Positions 37,661 to 49,460 are shown, counted from the first letter of the stretch. The stretch: DNA of 64,000 bases from Viscum album (GCA_963277665.1 CAUJRU010000140.1:1054001-1118000); one strand, 5' to 3'. The notes: generated by a model not told the origin, from the letters alone. Numbers and translations are program-made.

Positions 37661-40600
37661 AAAATTTCTATAATTTGTAAGTATGTTTTATGTTTTATAA
37701 AACTTGATTTTAAGGATAAAAACAAAAAACGAGTGAATATTTCATATGACTTATAATGTTGTTGGAAGGATTCATATGATTTTATTAATACACTTAGCTA
37801 TACATAATACATTTTCATATTTATTTTGTTTTTTAATAATTGTAATAAATTTTATATGATACAAATGAATTATCAAAAATTATAATTTGGAAGTGACATT
37901 ATTGAGTAATGTCTCTCTAACAATGGCTAATAATTTTATCTTTGAATAAAAATTATCAGAGTGTAATACTTATTATAATTTTATATTCTATAAAATAATT
38001 GTCTGCAACTATGAGTAATAAATTTTTTTATAAAAATATATTACATGTTAAGTATTAATAATATTATACACAGTTAGATGATTATTAATGTAATAAAAAT
38101 ATAATTGCTTAAAATGGATATTTTTTATGAAATGTACAAATTCTATGAATGTATATATATTTATGAAGATACATCAGGAATAATATTTCAAAACATTATA
38201 GATCATTGATTTATGTATTAAATATCTCACATAGAATTTACAACAAAATATATTCATAGTATGTATGACGGTTCACACAGTGAATCATGTTTCTCTCTAT
38301 GTTAGAACATTTCTCTATTTTTCAAAAAATGGGTTGGTCAGGTTGTAGTGATTCCAACAACATAATGATTTTTGTCAGATTCCATCTAGATATATCTAGA
38401 AACTAAAATTTATGAATAAGAAATTTTATTAGTTGATAAAATATTTAATATTATTATAAGGAAGTAGTTTTTATTTCTAATTTGAATTTGAAATTAAATT
38501 TGAAGGATATATTGTTATTTTGTGTAAGATAATGGGATATGGAATATTACACATGTGATTTAACCTATTTAAAAAATAGATTAGTAAAAGGAGATATTCA
38601 ATGAAACATACTAGAAGGAATAAAAGAACTAATTATTTAAAATATACAATTAGAGGATGAATAGAAATGGAAGTATGTAATTTTTATGAAATAAATTACT
38701 TGTAACATAATAATAATATAATTGTGGTCTATTTAATAATAACCCTCTATAATTGTTTTTAAAAACAATTTAATATTTTTGATTATACAAAAACTCTATA
38801 AATAGTTTATAAGAAAAAAATATATCATTAATTTAAGGATTAACCATGTTTATTTCTAATCCACATGAAGACTCTAATAGAATATATAATATCATTTAAA
38901 TTTAATTTTTTCAATAGACTAGTTAATTGTATTGAGTGTAAACTATATAAGAATATACTTTGTATATTTTGTAGGATATAGTGTGTTTTATTTAATTTTT
39001 ATTATAAATTTAATAATATTATATTTATATTTCTATAGGTAACAGATAAAATATTTTAGAATAACTAATTAACCCCCCCCCCATTGGAAATTTCACACTG
39101 ATCATGAGGGTATTTTTAAGGGTGTAAAAGGACTTATATTTGAAATTTACACAATACAATTAATAGCATTTCCCCAAATATCCATAGGAAATCTATAATG
39201 AAATATTTTTCTATTATCCTTTTCATTTTTATGTCTGATTCATCCTAACCACAACACTATTCATCTCTTGTATTCTAGGAATAGTCTTTTCAAATATGCT
39301 TCAATTTTCATCTACAAAAATCCTAAATCCTATTTTTTTATTCACTGCCATTATTAAAGATTATGTATTTTAGATTATTTTTACCTATTTCACCACCATG
39401 TTCTTACATTAAATAAATACTATGAATATCTCATATTTTTTATCCATTAACAATGACAATAATTTCCTCATTGAATAAACAATGAATCATACAAAGGGTA
39501 TTGACCAACCTTCAGAATTGAATGGTAAAGACCCCTAAATATCCACATGCAAGAGTAAAAATTCCAAATATTATGTGACATTATATTATGAATAAATGAA
39601 ACATTATTTTATATTCCATGTTTATAACTCTGAATTCATTTGATCTCTATTTGAACAAGATTTTATATAACATGTTTCACTAGAAATCACATATTCTTCT
39701 TAATAAGGCATTTCACATGAAAATTCTGTAATTATAAACATTCAAAATTTATAGATTCATATATCAATATAAAATTTAGTATTTCAATCAAATCTAATGT
39801 AAAATATTTAAAATTTATTTCATGACCATGTAATATCATGTAATCTTATATACTAACATTTCTAAGCTAGTTTTGAATCCAAATATATCTAGCTACATAA
39901 AATAATTTTGCTGCATTCGAAAATGTGGAATGTTTTCGAAGTCAATAAAATAATGAAATATTTCATTATATATGAAAATTATGACATCACCTTCCCCAAT
40001 GATCTAGAGTGATTAATAATTAGAAAAGTGAACCTTGATAAACTTTATAGATACAAATTCACTATGTATACCTTTTATCCCACCAAAAGAAACTTTTATA
40101 TAGATTTAATGATCTGGGACTATAATAGAAAATTATCACTCAATAATTAACCTATAATAACCTTATCTATAACAAAAAATGATATTATACATGAAAAAAA
40201 CACATCATGGATTTCACTATATGATCTCAGAAATATTTTTTAAAGATTATCTGTCATCCAACTATGTTAAAATTCAGGTTTGTTCCCAATCAATTTACCT
40301 AGTCTCCTCTATGTACATATATCATCTGATTTATATTGAATATTCCATTAATAAGAACCTTCTATACCTTCAAAATTATTATCCCTTTCTGTAGGAACTC
40401 AAATATTCTTTTTTATAAAATATATATTTATAATAATTTATATTATATCTTCGAACATATGGTCAGATTTCTAGCATGAGTTACATAAAATAGTGACCAT
40501 CACATCCCATGACACGAGTAGAGATATAAACAACAATATTTACCACACATGATTAACATGACATTAACATCTCTAGGTTAACATTGAACCAATTAATATA

Positions 40601-42497
40601 ATTAAAATAATATATTGAACCTATTCATTATTATATCGTTATGGAAAATAACCTCTAAAAATCAGCAATTTGATTCATGTATTTGGTTTCAATGATAAGT
40701 TTTCTTGATATTTCATTATCTCTATCCTAGAATATATTTATTGGATGAGAATGGAAATATTCATAAAAAGTAATCTTAATAAATCAATCCATCTTATGTC
40801 TTTCCTTACCTATTATACATTATTTATTGGTTATGGTTTAAATCCAATAAATAAAACTTCCATGTCCTTCCAAATCAGATAGTATTCCATTTTCACCCAA
40901 AAAAATGAATGAACATATCAAAAAACTAACACATTCATAAATTATATTCTTGAAACTAGATACCATATTATATAGTTAACTACTATTAAATTGTAATAAA
41001 ATGAAGATAATAATTGTTCTTCTATTGGTTAGTTTAGTGTTTAACCATGAACTAATATACCAGTGCTGATACAACATGTCGGGACTCACTGACCCCATAT
41101 TATTAGAAATTAGACCTCCCAAATATGAATTTATATAATAAATAACTTTAATCTCATTAAATCAGAGGAAATACTCAAATTTGGTATTCTGAAACATATA
41201 TGGAAAAGAGTATCTAATCCACCACCATGTGGTTTCTAAAACACCATCACTCAATTACGATCATTAAAATAATATACAATCCTAATATTTTAATGATAAA
41301 AATGAAATTATAAGTATTTATATAGTTCAAATTTGATTCCTTCATATATAGGAGAAATCTTCCCCAAATTCCATTTTTGTAGAAATTGAAATATTATAAT
41401 CAATCTTGACAAGATAGGTAGTTTAATAAAAAAAATTCAAATAATATGTGTACATGTAGTCCTCCCCAAACATTATATCGGGGAAACAAATTCCATATTG
41501 TTCAACAATTTTCTTAAAATAATTGGGGACACCCATTTTTAGTGGTGACATCTAATTTCTTCAACCATCCCGACGCTTGAAGTTTATCTTCTGGAAAATA
41601 CAACAAGTTACTTTTACATTCCATTAGATGATTATTATGAATTTCCCATCTCTAGAAATCTATAGGGAAGGTATATTATAAATCATCATTAAATACATTG
41701 ATTTATTCTGAAAAAAAAAGTTCATAAAACACCTATTACTTTACCATTTTTACTCCAAGTTCTAGAAATAATGCATGTAGACATCGAACAGACTAGACAT
41801 TCAATACCACTATCTTTATATGGATGAGAATATTTTTAAGTGTTCATCCTTCTAGTTTATTAAATAATTACATAAATATATTTCAAATTCCAAAATAAAC
41901 AACCTTATAAATTGAGTTATTATCCTTAATCCATTCATATCCATGGTCGTACGATGACATTCATATCTCATGATCCACTACCTCTAAAAAAATTATAGTT
42001 AATTAATTTTATAATTATATATTAATTTATGAAAATTAATCAAATAATTTATAATCCATGAAAACTCACTATAAAATTTTCATGAATGAATCCTCATACA
42101 ACTGGAATAGGAAAAATCATAGACCATCCTCTACCACTCCCATAGGAAAATACACAACATCTAATTTCATTCTTCCCATTAATTCAAACAAATTCTTCAA
42201 AATATACATTTAAAAAATGATAACACTTAATACTAGTTAATGTGCGACAAATACGTAATTTTTATCACCTATGGGAATCCTCTAACAATCACATGTACAT
42301 TCCCCATTATTCGGATATGTTTTCATCATGCTCTGGTGGAATCATTTTCAAATCCATAAAAGTAGGCATATAAAATTAGAACGACAAACAAAATAGGATG
42401 AAATATAAATGGGATGAAGTGATTACTTTTCTCTATCATGGAAAAGTAATTCAGATCATATATAAATTATAAGGTAATAATGTCTTTCTCAAAATAG
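37661..42497. other. AT-rich stretch; strand composition flips near 39,060
   Basis: No domain was recognised on either strand. To about 39,060 the plus strand has more G than C; from a run of nine C at about 39,073 to 42,497 it has more C than G. That switch suggests a minus-oriented old element in the right part. Frames read on the minus strand there (for example 41,600-41,460 and 41,110-41,040) give no motif I can name. The open frame at 40,179-40,394 is not supported. Confidence 0.4.
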
Positions 42498-42838
42498 CTG
42501 GAAGAATGGAAGCAGCTCCTGGGGCATCCACCTCGGATCCTACCTGAAGGGTAGGTACAGATATCCTCCACAATGCTCTCTCCTGTCAAGCTCCTCCGAG
42601 TGTCGTCTCGTTGGGATGTCCACCACCAGATACTGTCTCATTGTGAGGTCCACCTCCGGGTACCGTCCAGTCCTTGAACACTCAGACTCTGTCTGCGCTG
42701 CCCGTCATCTGCAACCAACACAACGAGGTGTGGGCATAGCCCGTGCAGTGGTGAGTATAACGATACTCAGTAGGGACCCCGAGACCCTCAAGGTCTTACT
42801 AAATCCAACAAGGATAACCACAAAGAAAGATCTCAACA

Positions 42839-43030
42839 GATAACCTCTACTTAGGTATATACTCATACATATACCTAAGTTATCAAGTAACCCATCTCAA
42901 TCATGAGGAAACACAAAGATTATGAAATAATCAGATAACCACTACCCAGGTATATGCCCATACATATACATAAGTTATCAAGTGACCCATCTCAATAATG
43001 AGGTAAACACAATGATCAAAGACTCTGCTC
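42839..43030. repeat. Two 96-bp tandem units with hairpin potential (left LTR)
   Basis: Units start gataacc at 42,839 and 42,935. Each has an inverted repeat: acttaggtatat facing atatacctaagt in the first, acccaggtatat facing atatacataagt in the second. Each is followed by tatcaagt.acccatctcaat.atgagg. The right LTR has the same pair at 49,269 and 49,364. Confidence 0.85.
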
Positions 43031-43139
43031 AAACCCGGATTTTCATTATCGAAACTGTAACTGCTGAAGAGCCCCATCTCTGGAGTGTACAATGGTCCTG
43101 TCACGACTCCGAGGTACTGCTCACTAACCTAAGACTGAT

Positions 43140-43345
43140 GAGGTACTCCTCCTATCGAGTACCGCGGGCCAGCCACCCAAACACAGTAGTGCTTCGCGCC
43201 GGGGTATGCCACCCAAACACAGTAGTGCACTCCCCCTAATAGCCTGCAGAGGTACTCTCCAGACGAGTACCGTGGGTCTGCACTGTCACACAGTAGTGCT
43301 CCGTTCTCCATGGGTCTTCACCCAAACAAAGTAGTGCTCCGCCCA
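43140..43345. repeat. Four short repeats with core cagtagtgc (left LTR)
   Basis: The word acccaaacacagtagtgc or a close variant occurs four times, near 43,185, 43,221, 43,291 and 43,330, mixed with gtactc.cc...cgagtaccg.ggg blocks that are themselves inverted repeats. The right LTR keeps the set at about 49,560-49,775. Confidence 0.75.
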
Positions 43346-43544
43346 CTGGGCTATTCGACTCACTCCAAGTCGATTCGGTCAAGCAGTCATCAGGTCTCAG
43401 CCGGCTACACGGTCTACGTACTCCATACGCTCGTCTCCAAGAGGGTCCACTCCACGCGCTACTGGTCGATACTCCAAGTATCACAAAGTCCCAGTAAGAA
43501 GTATCTCAAAGGACCGACTCGTAATAGGGGTCTCAACGCAACAG

Positions 43545-44135
43545 ACGGCGCGTCAATCGGATGCCCGGTCTTTGAGTTATTAGCCTTTTCGTCCCAGGGG
43601 TCCCGTTGGTTTCGTGTGAGAACCAACCCGTCCGTATCTCAATTATACCCCGAACTCTCATAGGGTTTACTCATAGTGACCGTTTCTCATCGTTATCACC
43701 AACGCCACTAACGGTTCTTCAAATGGACGACTGGTCTGAAAGTTATCAGCTTTTCCGTTCCAGGGGCCCTGTTGGATTTCGGGTCAATCCAACCCGTCCA
43801 AAATCCATCTGTGTCCAAAATTCAGGCGAAGCATGCCAAAAGTTCCGTCTCGACAAGAGGAACTCAACGTGATAGACGTCGCGTCAATCGGACGCCCGGT
43901 CTGAGAGTTATTGGCTTTTTCATTCCAGGGGCCCGGTTGGTTTTTATGTCAAACCAACCCGACCGCACTGTGACTGCATTCAAACCTCGAGCGGAGTAAG
44001 CCAGAAATTCTGTCTCACTAAGAGGAATCCAACAAAGTCTATGACATTTCATTCGGATGTCCGGAGCTCAGGTTATAAGCGTTTCCGCTCCGAGGGCCCG
44101 ATTGGTTTCATGTTCGAACCAACTCGGCCGTACCG
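43545..44135. repeat. 165-bp tandem array, four units, each with a palindrome (left LTR)
   Basis: Cores gttggttt...aaccaac start at 43,605, 43,771, 43,936 and 44,100, spaced 166, 165 and 164. Each is preceded by a shared stretch (cgtcaatcgga.gcccggtctgagagttat, then gctttttc.ttccaggggcccg when aligned). The GGTTGG arm faces CCAACC within about 25 bases, so each unit can fold as a hairpin. The units have diverged from each other more than the left unit has from the matching right-LTR unit. Confidence 0.88.
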
Positions 44136-44428
44136 AATGTTTTTCGAAACCCTGAGTGTAATATACCGAAACGACCTTCTCGATCCAAGGATCGCATCAC
44201 AACTGATGGTGCGTCGATCGAAGGTCTTTATCCCATGTTATGGACGTTTTAACGGAAACTACCCGAAAATAGGGGGATCGGGCCTAGTCCAACCCGACCC
44301 GAGACCCCCCTGGGTCGGCCCGAAACGTGTCGACCCGTCCCGGGTCCTGGTTCGGCCCGTCCCAGCCTGGGCGGCCCGGCCTGGCACTGGCGCTGGCGCG
44401 GCGCGGCGCCCGCGTGGCCAGCGATTGC

Positions 44429-44446
44429 GGGGGGGGGGGGGGGGGG
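44429..44446 (+). repeat. 18-base G run (left LTR)
   Basis: Uninterrupted G tract in a very GC-rich stretch (44,280-44,460). The other LTR has 12 G at the same place (50,827-50,838). It reads as a C run on the element strand. Confidence 0.95.
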
Positions 44447-46146
44447 TTACAACCCCCAGTGGATGAAGAACCGACACAACTTTAAGAGTCGCCGCTTGGC
44501 CTACGGAACGGCTAAGCCGTTCTGGTTTGGCATGCGGCCGCGGCTGGGCCGCGACGGTTCCTGTCCCAGCAGCACGTGGCCGCCGTCTTTCGCCGGCGGC
44601 GCCGCCGCCTTCCGCGGACCACCTGACGCGCTCTGGTGGTCCGTTTTGCTTGTCGCCTTCGCCAATGGTCCCCTCGGGACCCGACCTTCCCTACGGAGGC
44701 TTCAAAATGACTTTGCGGCCCCATTTGTCATCACCCATCAATCCGCTCACAATGTTCAACCAGCGGAGTCTTCGAATCACCTCCGCGGCCCCGACCCCGG
44801 CCGTGGTTTCGTTCGGCCTCAACGACGTTGCGCGCCGGGGCCGTGCATCCTAACCATAATTCTCCATGTTTCCGCGCGGTGCCATCGCACTGCGCCACCT
44901 TAGTTTGTGCCACAACATAATCAACAAAAAGGGGGAGGAGGGTCGGCCGTGTTTGTGCAGTCTGACCTCATCCCGTTATAATGATATCAAGCGTCCAACA
45001 AATAGAAGTCGACGTACGGCAAAGAAATAATTCACGAAAAAAAAAACTATTAACCCCAACATCAACCCGCATGGACGAATGATCCACGGATCAAACTGGA
45101 AATGGTTGGTCTGCGCTCGTCGTTATTTTCTCAAAGATAAAGAGAATAAAAAATAGATTCCCCTACAACCTCTTAAATAAATAGAATCATACCAATATTC
45201 CAAACCCGCAAAATAAAACATTCATAGATCTACTTAATGATTAGATGATCCGGGTTCTTTGTTTTAGAAGGAACAACCAAGGGAATAATACCATTCTCAA
45301 ATTAATCCCCTACCTTGATAACGAGTTCACGATCGAAGAGAGTCGCGTAAAGCGGCATTGCAGGGTGGTTTTGATGACAGCATTGGCATGCGTCAAAGAA
45401 AGGGAAAGCTTCGTCAATCATCGGAAGAGAGGAAGTTGGGGTAGACGTCAGTGTTCTTCACATTCTCCAACGAAGAAGATGAACTCTATCTCCTTCAATC
45501 CCCCAATACAATGAGACAACTCTCAATAAAATAAGTCCCTAATATTTTATTAATGTATTGAATGTATTTTAAAATCCAAAATTCAAAACCACTCACCTCA
45601 TGAATAAAACTTGAGTTGTCAAATTGAATTTTTTATTAAGTTGGCATCATAAATGTGACGAAGGAAGTCACATCATTAAAAACAAGGGGGTTTCAAGGTA
45701 AAGGGTTAAGGGGGTAGGGAATATGAAGGAGTGGGGTTCATGTGGGACCCACCTCACGATTATCCTCACTCGGATAGTTTCCCGACTTCCACACATAGGT
45801 TAAAACCAACTAGGCTACAAATAAAATTGGAATACAATTTTTTTTATTCTTCACTTAAACCTCAAATTTTAAACAACTCTACCCTAGAAAACGCACCTTC
45901 GGAAAAGGTCTCCATAAGCAATTACCGGCGCTGCGGTTCCATCGGTGCCCTCGGATTTTGATTCCGAGCACTGGTTCAGAAGATAGAAAAACCTGCTCGT
46001 TCGTTCACTAATCATACCTGAGCTAAACTTCGGAAATTTATTCCGGGCACACCGGGCCTCAGAATAAGGTGCTGTCAGAAACTACGTTCTTGTAAAATCC
46101 CAATGAAATTAAGAAAAAAATTTCCATGAAATTTTCGGGTTTTACA

Positions 46147-46162
46147 TTACTCCCACCTCAGG
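46147..46162 (-). promoter_or_regulatory. E3 polypurine tract
   Basis: On the minus strand ctgaggtgggagtaa directly precedes the 3' LTR start tgtaaaaccc. The purine run gaggtgggag is the expected plus-strand primer and confirms the minus orientation. Confidence 0.85.
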
Positions 46163-46329
46163 GATTTACGGCCCCGTAAATCATTAACACAAACTAGGGA
46201 TACAAAAGTGGTTCTAAGCATGAATCTGTGCCTTCCGCTCCCAAGTGCTCCCCTAGAGGTTCCCGTGCTGCCAACGAAAGCGCACAAGAGGAATCGACCG
46301 TCCTCTTAGGACCCGCTCCTGTCAATCCT

Positions 46330-46885
46330 CAACCTCTACTGGAACCCCGCAAAAGTCACCCCATCGCCAAAGTCCAGTTCCCCATGGTCGATGACATGCG
46401 TTGGGTCAAGAACATATCTCCTCAGTTGAGATATGTGGAAGTCGTCGTGCACCCGGTGCAACTTAGGTGGATGGGTTAAGCGGTAAACCACCTCACCTAC
46501 CCAGCTGAGGACCTGGAAAGGTCTGCTGATCCTCGGAGATTACTTTCCGCCTTGGCCACATCTCCGTAAACCTCATCAATGAGACCCGTATAAGGACGTG
46601 GTCATCATCCTCCAACTCTAGAGGCTTCTAGTCAGCTCTGTGCAGTCTCATCTGTCGTGATCCATAGGCGATCACTACCCACTCCTACATCGGGACACAC
46701 CCGAGTCCGGTCCCTAATGCGTCGCAGTGAACTATGTAACCAACGCCCACAGGCTGGGCGAACATATCAACCCACCTCTTGAAAGCTCTGCGGGATGTGG
46801 TGTCGCACCTCTGGAGAATTTTGGCACAAAAGTATGTTTGGACATAACCTATGTGACCGAATGCACCCTCTTATGCAGGATTCCA
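46330..46885 (-). pseudogene. E3 pol remnant: RT connection/RNase H start fused to integrase C-terminus
   Basis: Reading leftward on the minus strand: FGHIGYVQTYF (like 'LGLAGYYRRFV'); then RAFKRWVDMFAQPVGVGYIV, the RT connection; then HCDALGTGLGCVPM, a stop, and VVIAYGSRQMRLH, the RNase H start with its catalytic Asp. At about 46,640 this runs straight into KPLELEDDDHVLIRVSLM, equal to integrase 'RPLEFEVGDHVFLRVSPM'. After a frame change come PFQVLSWVGEVVYRLTHPP and VHDDFHISQLRRYVLDPTHV. The rest of RNase H and nearly all of integrase, normally over 1.5 kb, are missing at the junction. It cannot make working enzymes. The plus-strand frame at 46,228-46,479 is a shadow. Confidence 0.85.
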
Positions 46886-47640
46886 TCCTGTGCTACCTAG
46901 GTTTTCCTTTTTGCCGACCAAGGAAAACCCCATCCCAACGTTGTAGATAAACCACAACCTTTTTTCCTAATACAGACAATCCATGTATGAACTGTGGATC
47001 CAATACATACTCAGACCAACATCGTAAGGCCTCGACACTGCCACCAAGAGATTCCAACCGAAACTCTCACCTCGTGGGTCTGATCACACTGTCGGCGTAA
47101 GTGTGATTATCGAGTCTCCTCCCAAGGTATCTCCAGACGTGAGGGTCAATTCTATGGCTTACCGGAAAATCTAGGTATGGGACAAGATTCGTGGAAGGAA
47201 GGAATGATTTGTATCAACGTATGTTACTACAACAATTAATAGTTGACACAGACCACCCCTCGATTCATTCATAGATCCATTGGGTCACTCTCCTTGACCG
47301 CATGCAGCTACTCTCTTCCCCTTCCATCCAGCTCCCTGAGCATGGTGGGGACAACAAAGGCGGGCGGTTGTAACATGTTGAAATGTACACCACCACATGC
47401 TTCTCTCCTAGATCTGCTTCCACATCCGCTACTCTGAAGATTCATCTTTCCTTGACACTTTCTATTTTTGAAACATTTTACACATCCAAGACTCTGAGGA
47501 TGACGCCAATTCGCATCTTCCTACTATTAACATTCAATGGCTAAAACCGATCAGCCAACGAACATTCAACCACAAAGGTTATTTATAGCACCCTAACATA
47601 AGTAGGAATGCAATGAGAAAAGAGTTCTTACTCAGATATC
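46886..47640 (-). other. E3 interior, unassigned pol/gag remnants
   Basis: GC-moderate sequence between the pol fusion and gag. One minus frame near 47,110-47,010 has TYADSVIRPTR, faintly like the integrase 'SYADVRRRPLEF', then LRCWSEYVLDP. These are too weak to call and could mark a second integrase scrap. No zinc knuckle or RT palm was found. The plus frame at 47,243-47,437 has no domain. Confidence 0.35.
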
Positions 47641-47850
47641 CTTTAAACACACCTCTCTCTGAGGTCCGATCTCTAAATCACTGATCATATCGTAGTCATC
47701 AAGTCCCAAGAACGATCAGTACGCCTCTATGATTACTCAGCTACTTAAACATCTTCCTGTCGAAGCTGTATAAGCTCTAGAAAAACTCTCAGCCACCTCC
47801 TCAAGCCAGTTCTCAGCTGCCTGTGCGTCGGGCTCGCCTCAGAACTTGAC
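47640..47850 (-). pseudogene. E3 gag module B (internally deleted)
   Basis: At 47,842-47,775 the minus strand reads GEPDAQAAENWLEEVAESF, the conserved start of gypsy gag ('GEVDPLAAEDWLRRVERIF'). Only a few codons later, in another frame, comes QLRQEDV, a stop and VAE, equal to 'ELKQGDMSVAEY', which normally lies about 80 residues further on. So the middle of the capsid region has been deleted. The following sequence to about 47,640 reads as a broken gag tail. The piece sits about 330 bases after a second, different gag start (module A). Confidence 0.72.
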
Positions 47851-48079
47851 GATATCTGATGTTGGAACGCGTGTAAGGCAGCAAGCCTACATGTTTCACC
47901 TATCGGTACCACCGGTTGTAACAGCAGACCAACAAGTAGTGATGTATAGATGACACACAACACGAAGGCACTATCTCAGGAATCGGTCCACATACCAAAG
48001 CCTCATCACTATGCGGACCATCCTCATGGTCATTCACTAGAAAACAGTAGTTTCCAAGTCCTCCATCCACTCTACTGAT

Positions 48080-48325
48080 GTCTCATCTAGGCGGAAAACT
48101 CTAGCAATCGCCTCTAGCCAGTCCTCTGCTGTCTGGGAATCTACCTCGCCTCGTAACCTCGGAGGCCTCTACTGCTGGAAGTCGTGCAACGTGCTCTGCC
48201 TGTGTGCACAGTTCGCATGTATGGCTGGTGGCATCTGCTGCCCAACAGGTGGTGGTGCTGCTGGTACACCACCCGAGGGTTCCAACATAGTAAAAAGGGA
48301 CCCGCACCAGATCATCGTCGCTCAG
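48080..48325 (-). pseudogene. E3 gag module A (N-terminal part)
   Basis: The minus strand opens at about 48,290 with an ATG, followed by a Pro/Ala/Gln-rich leader (PAAPPPVGQQMPPAIHA). After a stop come RPPRLRGEVDSQTAEDWLEA and then IARVFRLDET, a clear match to the start of Del/Tekay gag ('RPPRFSGEVDPLAAEDWLRRVERIF'). Stops follow near 48,040. The first in-frame stop lies just before RPPRL, so even this part is broken. The plus frame 48,191-48,475 and the minus frame 48,373-48,101 are other readings of the same DNA. Confidence 0.8.
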
Positions 48326-48646
48326 TGGGCCGTCATCGTGTACTATCTCAGAACTCCAACTGACTATCTGCATGGAGACATCCTGAACAGATACGACATG
48401 GTCAAACGATTTATACCTGGTGAGCTGACCTGGTTTGAGCTGACTTTAAAACTTTGGGAAACTCACACGCAATAAGTGTTTTCTTGCACAAAGTCGAAAA
48501 TCAGAAGTCAGGGTCCTGGTGTACAGATATGTTGGCTACCACACCAACACTTGACTCCCTGAACTAAATACCACACACGGTACCCTTAACACTATTTCTT
48601 CATAGAAATAAAATATCAGAGTTATATGTTCTGCGGTAGAACCAAC
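48326..48646 (-). other. E3 leader between primer-binding site and gag
   Basis: About 320 bases of untranslated leader, with no motif other than its position. In active elements this holds RNA packaging signals, but none can be pinpointed here. Confidence 0.6.
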
Positions 48647-48660
48647 TCCTATGATACCAA
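48647..48660 (-). promoter_or_regulatory. E3 primer-binding site (initiator tRNA-Met type)
   Basis: On the minus strand, two bases after the LTR end (...gggtcgtgaca), the sequence reads ttggtatcatagga. This matches tggtatcagagc except at two positions. It proves that the right LTR is the 5' LTR. Confidence 0.88.
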
Positions 48661-49268
48661 TTTGTCACGACCCATCCCCGGGGCCCGTGCCGTGACTACC
48701 CCATGCCCGCCTTCCATAGGCCAGGGGCTGGTGACTAGAACCAAAGGCGTAAATCCCGATAACTGGGAATTCATTGCCTTTATAAAGTAAAACAAATAGC
48801 AGAGAGTACAAGCGTAAGTAAACAATAAGTACCAAAGGAAGTGATGAAATGAAAAAAAGGCCAGAATACAAACCCAATCGAATGTACTGCTAAAACTGAA
48901 CAAATTTACAACAGGAAAGACAAACAGATTGAAGAATGGAAGTGGCTCCTAGGGTGTCCACATCGGATCCTACCAGAAGGGTAAGTACATATAACCTCCA
49001 CAACGCTCTCGCCCGTCAACCTCCTCCGAGTGTCGTCTCGTCGGGAAGTCCACCACCGGATATTGTATCGTCGTGAGGTCCACCTCCAGGTACCTTCCAG
49101 TCCTCAAACATTCAGCCTCTATCTACGCTGCCCGTCGTCTGCAACCAACACAACGAGATGAGGGCATAGCCCGTGCAAGGATGAGTATAACAATACACAG
49201 TAGGGACCCCGAGACCCTCAAGGTCTCACTAAATCCACCAAGGATAACCACAAAGAATGATCTCAACA

Positions 49269-49460
49269 GATAACCTCTACTTAGGTAGATACTCATACAT
49301 ATACCTAAGATATCAAGTAACCCATCTCAATCATGAGGAAACACAAATATTATGAAATCAATGGATAACCACTACCCAGGTATATGCCCATACATATACC
49401 CAAGTTATCAAGTGACCCATCTCAATCATGAGGTAAACACAAAGATCAAAGACTGAGCTC
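49269..49460. repeat. Two 96-bp tandem units with hairpin potential (right LTR)
   Basis: Right-LTR counterpart of the left pair, with gataacc starts at 49,269 and 49,364. The first hairpin has one arm changed (acttaggtagat), showing drift since insertion. Confidence 0.85.

Larger units (their letters stand above)
42498..46146 (-). repeat. E3 3' LTR (left copy, lacks its outer 268 bp)
   Basis: Matches 48,931-52,553 from gaagaatggaag to the inner end gggttttaca. The part equal to 48,663-48,930 is absent: homology begins abruptly at 42,498-42,501 after AT-rich flank. On the minus strand the LTR starts tgtaaaacccg. It contains short direct repeats, a four-unit 165-bp array and an 18-base G run. 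On the minus strand a TATA-like tttatttaag lies near 45,175. The many open frames of 60-146 codons here are products of high GC content; none has a domain or is kept intact in the other LTR. Confidence 0.92.

Noticed and set aside
39073..39081. C9 run as a functional site
   Set aside because: Isolated homopolymer with no supporting motif; noted only as the place where strand skew changes.
43140..43345. CRISPR-like array from the repeated cagtagtgc words
   Set aside because: Unequal spacing, short core and plant LTR context; these are ordinary LTR subrepeats.
42616..45961. Many open frames of 60-146 codons in the left E3 LTR (and 49,073-51,934 in the right)
   Set aside because: They are overlapping on both strands, follow GC content, lack domains, and start/stop positions differ between the two LTR copies.
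46995..47130. Second integrase C-terminal copy in E3
   Set aside because: Only TYADSVIRPTR and YVLDP resemble the family, with intervening sequence unlike it; too weak to annotate.
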